DNA of 7,239 bases, taken from Sulfurospirillum arcachonense (GTDB lineage: Bacteria; Campylobacterota; Campylobacteria; Campylobacterales; Sulfurospirillaceae). Where the stretch lies: positions 1 to 7,239 of the forward strand of contig DQTM01000120.1 in NCBI GenBank assembly GCA_015662785.1, written 5' to 3'. Under the pieces are notes generated by a model. That model worked only from the letters and a program-made list of their open reading frames with translations. It was not told the origin of the DNA and ran no database searches. Position numbers and translations under genes: made by a program. Shown one piece after another: positions 5,538-7,239 of this stretch. Position 1 is the stretch's first letter; each line of letters starts with the position of its first letter.

Positions 5538-5560
5538 GTTCTTTATTGTAAAATAAGAAC
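5538..5560. promoter_or_regulatory. Inverted repeat in the panC/prfB divergent control region
   Basis: GTTCTT (5538-5543) pairs with AAGAAC (5555-5560). With one bulged T the arms extend to 9 bp around the loop GTAA. A second palindrome, AATAAG-AA-CTTATT (5552-5565), overlaps it. It lies between the panC start and both predicted -10 boxes, so it could be an operator or an RNA hairpin in the panC leader. Low-complexity AT sequence makes chance likely. Confidence 0.3.
5549..5554 (+). promoter_or_regulatory. Possible -10 box for prfB
   Basis: TAAAAT, one base off consensus, follows TG and a T-rich stretch. It would start transcription near 5561, giving a leader of about 24 bases with AAGG before the TTG start. 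TATTAT at 5562-5567 is an alternative that would leave a very short leader. Confidence 0.3.
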
Positions 5561-5562
5561 TT

Positions 5563-5571
5563 ATTATAGCA
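5563..5571 (-). promoter_or_regulatory. Extended -10 promoter of panC
   Basis: The minus strand reads TGCTATAAT, an exact extended -10 element (TGnTATAAT), preceded by a T-rich run and no clear -35 box. That is the form described for the main sigma factor in Campylobacter and Helicobacter. The predicted start is near 5556, giving a leader of about 24 bases. Confidence 0.65.
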
Positions 5572-5584
5572 AAAAGGTATTAAT

Positions 5585-6679
5585 TTGGACAGTTATGAGT
5601 ACACAGAACTTTTAAAAAAATTAGCAATTAAGATTGACAATATAGCGCAGATTATAAAACCTGATTCTATCAAAGCAAGATTGAGTGAGATTGAACTCAT
5701 AGAGCAAAATCCTGATTTCTGGAGTGATGCTAAAAAAGCAGCAGTTATTTCAAAAGAAAAGACTACAGCAAACTCTATTTTAAACAGATATGAAAAAGCA
5801 AAAGTTGCACTTGAAGATACAAATGATATTTATGAGATGGCAATAGAAGAGAGTGATGATGAGACTGTAGAAGAAACAGTAGCAGAAGCTTCTAGTTTAG
5901 AAACTCTTGTGAGTGACCTTGAAGTTGCTATGATGCTTAGTGGCAAGGAAGATAACAATAATGCAATCATATCTATCCACCCAGGGGCGGGTGGAACTGA
6001 AAGTCAAGATTGGGCTAGTATGTTGTACCGTATGTATCTAAGATGGGCTGAAAGAAAAGGTTTTAAAGTAGAAACTTTGGATTTTCAAGAGGGTGATGAA
6101 GCTGGTCTAAAAGATGTGAGTTTTGTAATCCGTGGATTAAATGCCTATGGTTATCTGAAAGTAGAAAATGGCATACATAGACTTGTAAGAATTTCTCCAT
6201 TTGACTCCAATGCAAAAAGACATACTTCTTTTAGTTCTGTTATGGTGAGTCCTGAAGTGGATGATGATATTGATATTGCTATAGAAGATAGAGACATACG
6301 CATTGATACTTATCGTGCTAGTGGAGCAGGCGGTCAGCACGTCAACAAAACTGACTCTGCAATACGAATCACACATATAGAAACAGGTGTAGTCGTTCAG
6401 TGTCAAAACGATAGAAGTCAGCACAAAAACAAAGCGAATGCCATGAAAATGTTGAAATCAAGACTTTATGAGTTAGAGCTTGAACGTCAACAAGCTGAAA
6501 AAGCAGGAATTGAGAAGAGTGAGATAGGCTGGGGACATCAGATACGTTCATACGTTATGGCTCCATATCAACAGGTAAAAGATACAAGAAGCAATATTCC
6601 TTACTCAAATGTAAGTGGTATTCTCGATGGTGACATCTCTAAAATGATAGAAGATGTTTTAATTTCTCTACAGAAATAG
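5585..6679 (+). CDS. prfB: Peptide chain release factor 2
   Basis: RF2 recognises UGA and UAA stop codons in the ribosomal A site and triggers peptide release. The 364-residue protein has the helical N-terminal domain (about 1-110, containing NPDFWSD), HPGAGGTESQDWA (132-144), the stop-codon-reading tripeptide SPF (204-206), which marks RF2 rather than RF1 (PxT), and the catalytic GGQ (249-251) in SGAGGQHVNKTDSAIR. The C-terminus, with RSYVMAPYQQVKD, is also typical. The start is TTG at 5585, encoding MDSYEY, with AAGG at 5574-5577 seven bases upstream; there is no in-frame ATG nearby. The reading frame is continuous, so the +1 programmed frameshift that controls prfB in many bacteria is absent. 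It is divergent from panC across 52 bases. Confidence 0.97.
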   Translation: MDSYEYTELLKKLAIKIDNIAQIIKPDSIKARLSEIELIEQNPDFWSDAKKAAVISKEKTTANSILNRYEKAKVALEDTNDIYEMAIEESDDETVEETVAEASSLETLVSDLEVAMMLSGKEDNNNAIISIHPGAGGTESQDWASMLYRMYLRWAERKGFKVETLDFQEGDEAGLKDVSFVIRGLNAYGYLKVENGIHRLVRISPFDSNAKRHTSFSSVMVSPEVDDDIDIAIEDRDIRIDTYRASGAGGQHVNKTDSAIRITHIETGVVVQCQNDRSQHKNKANAMKMLKSRLYELELERQQAEKAGIEKSEIGWGHQIRSYVMAPYQQVKDTRSNIPYSNVSGILDGDISKMIEDVLISLQK

Positions 6680-6682
6680 AAG

Positions 6683-6726
6683 GAGCGGGACGGGCTGCTT
6701 TTACAAAGTAAAAGATGCCTGTACTC
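6683..6726 (+). other. GC-rich hairpin between prfB and the next gene
   Basis: The upper stem is CTTTTAC (6698-6704) paired with GTAAAAG (6708-6714) across an AAA loop. After a 2x2 mismatch, ACGGGC (6690-6695) pairs with GCCTGT (6717-6722, one G-U). After a further asymmetric loop, GAG (6683-6685) can pair with CTC (6724-6726). No T-tract follows, so it is not a standard terminator. The left arm (AGGAGCGGGACGGGCTGC) is far richer in G and C than its surroundings. It could be a processing site, a protein-binding leader element or a small riboregulator; I recognise no known riboswitch class. Confidence 0.5.
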
Positions 6727-6747
6727 GACAACAAAAAAAGGAAAAAA

Positions 6748-7071
6748 ATGACAAATGATGCTATTTTAAAGCAACTAGGATACACAGTGACCCAAAGTGC
6801 CATGGCACAAGTAGAAAAAGTAATAAAAAATACACATAATTTTGAGCAAGTAGAAAAACACCTCATAACTTTGCACGATCAACTTCAAGCACATCTCTCT
6901 TATATAGCACTTTCAAGTAACAAAGATTACTTCAAGATAAAAAATGAAGCAAAAGGTACAGAAATGATATCTGAAGTAAATGAGATAATTGCTCATTGGT
7001 CAGATAAATATAAAATAGATATAGAAAAAGTAGATGGGAAAGATACATACTACGTTATAGGTTACAAGTAA
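6748..7071 (+). CDS. Small soluble protein of unknown function
   Basis: I do not recognise this 107-residue protein. It has no signal peptide or membrane segment and is lysine-rich and mostly helical to the eye: a start like a small helical domain (TNDAILKQLGYTVTQSAM), a helix with QVEKVIKNTHNFEQVEKHL, a central HDQLQAHLSYIAL helix, and then a short C-terminal alpha/beta part ending KDTYYVIGYK. No catalytic motif or cysteine is visible. The start is ATG at 6748, because AAGGA at 6738-6742 lies five bases before it; an ATG at 6715 would add eleven residues but falls at the end of the hairpin and lacks a binding site. It lies 68 bases after prfB, probably in the same operon, and is followed after one base by a membrane protein gene. 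Confidence 0.75.
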   Translation: MTNDAILKQLGYTVTQSAMAQVEKVIKNTHNFEQVEKHLITLHDQLQAHLSYIALSSNKDYFKIKNEAKGTEMISEVNEIIAHWSDKYKIDIEKVDGKDTYYVIGYK

Positions 7072-7072
7072 C

Positions 7073-7239
7073 TTGACTTATACGCTCATTCATACGATTC
7101 ATATTTTTTCAGTTTTTATATATGGGGGTTTTCTTTTTACAGATAATCTTTTTATGGCAAAGATGAAACAAACTCTTAATGATGAAGAACATGCAAAAGC
7201 AAGAGAATCTATCATGATGCATGTTAGAAAAGTAGTACC
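7073..7239 (+). CDS. Start of a membrane protein gene (partial, cut by the window end)
   Basis: A frame open to the window edge encodes 55 residues. It begins with a hydrophobic segment at about residues 5-27 (HTIHIFSVFIYGG, then FLFTDNLF) that looks like a first membrane helix with two histidines, followed by a charged helix (KQTLNDEEHAKARESIMMHV). The histidine-bearing first helix recalls small integral membrane families such as CopD-like or haem-linked proteins, but the fragment is too short to assign. The start is probably TTG at 7073, one base after the previous stop. In-frame ATG codons at 7154 and 7163 would remove the membrane segment. The ribosome binding site is weak (AGG at 7059-7061, 11 bases away), so coupling to the preceding gene is likely. 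Confidence 0.6.
   Translation, partial: MTYTLIHTIHIFSVFIYGGFLFTDNLFMAKMKQTLNDEEHAKARESIMMHVRKVV

Noticed and set aside
5585..5700. Programmed +1 frameshift expected in prfB
   Set aside because: The frame is continuous from the TTG start through SPF and GGQ, with no in-frame UGA near the N-terminus.
6683..6726. Rho-independent terminator after prfB
   Set aside because: The hairpin is stable but is followed by ACTCGACAAC and an A-run rather than a T-tract; the minus direction has none either.
6715..6747. Longer start at 6715 for the small unknown protein
   Set aside because: This ATG lies at the foot of a hairpin without a ribosome site, while the ATG at 6748 has AAGGA at ideal spacing.
6137..6866. 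Minus-strand open frames opposite prfB and the start of the next gene
   Set aside because: They give Cys/Phe/Ser-rich translations typical of antisense frames of AT-rich genes and have no ribosome binding sites; prfB is certain on the other strand.
7124..7128. Phase-variable G-tract
   Set aside because: Only five G residues, too short for the slippage seen in Campylobacter-type contingency tracts.

Overview
The window looks like chromosomal DNA from a Campylobacterota (epsilonproteobacterial) genome close to Sulfurimonas. The base composition is AT-rich, genes are packed with overlaps of a few bases, and one clear promoter has the extended TGnTATAAT -10 box common in this group. Release factor 2 begins MDSYEY and has no frameshift site, and TilS is the short form. 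These are impressions from sequence character; no database was searched.

Layout, left to right. (1) Positions 1-1116, plus strand: the end of an unidentified gene, then two small single-pass membrane proteins resembling PilN and PilO of type IV pilus, type II secretion or competence machines. All three overlap, which indicates a translationally coupled operon tail. (2) Positions 1106-5532, minus strand, in transcription order: panC (pantothenate synthesis), a FosA-like glyoxalase-fold protein, a toxin-antitoxin cassette (ribbon-helix-helix antitoxin, PIN toxin, and an extra addiction-module-like small protein), rimO (S12 methylthiotransferase) and tilS (tRNA-Ile lysidine synthetase). Spacings run from 11 bases down to overlaps, except just before the antitoxin. 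(3) Positions 5533-5584: a 52-base divergent control region. (4) Positions 5585-7239, plus strand: prfB (RF2), a GC-rich structured spacer, a small unrecognised protein, and the beginning of a membrane protein cut by the window edge.

The most notable feature is the control region of the toxin-antitoxin cassette. It has a full-consensus promoter (TTGACA, 17 bases, TATAAT) and a perfect 9-bp inverted repeat overlapping the -10 box, as expected for an autorepressed antitoxin operon. There is no room for a terminator before rimO, so this promoter probably also drives rimO and tilS. That would tie a toxin operon to two genes maintaining the translation apparatus. Other points of interest are the orphan second antitoxin-like gene, the hairpin after prfB, the recurrence of the 10-base palindrome TTACATGTAA, and the frequency of TTG and GTG starts backed by good ribosome binding sites. 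No tRNA, rRNA, CRISPR array or insertion sequence was seen, and no gene-free stretch exceeds 100 bases.
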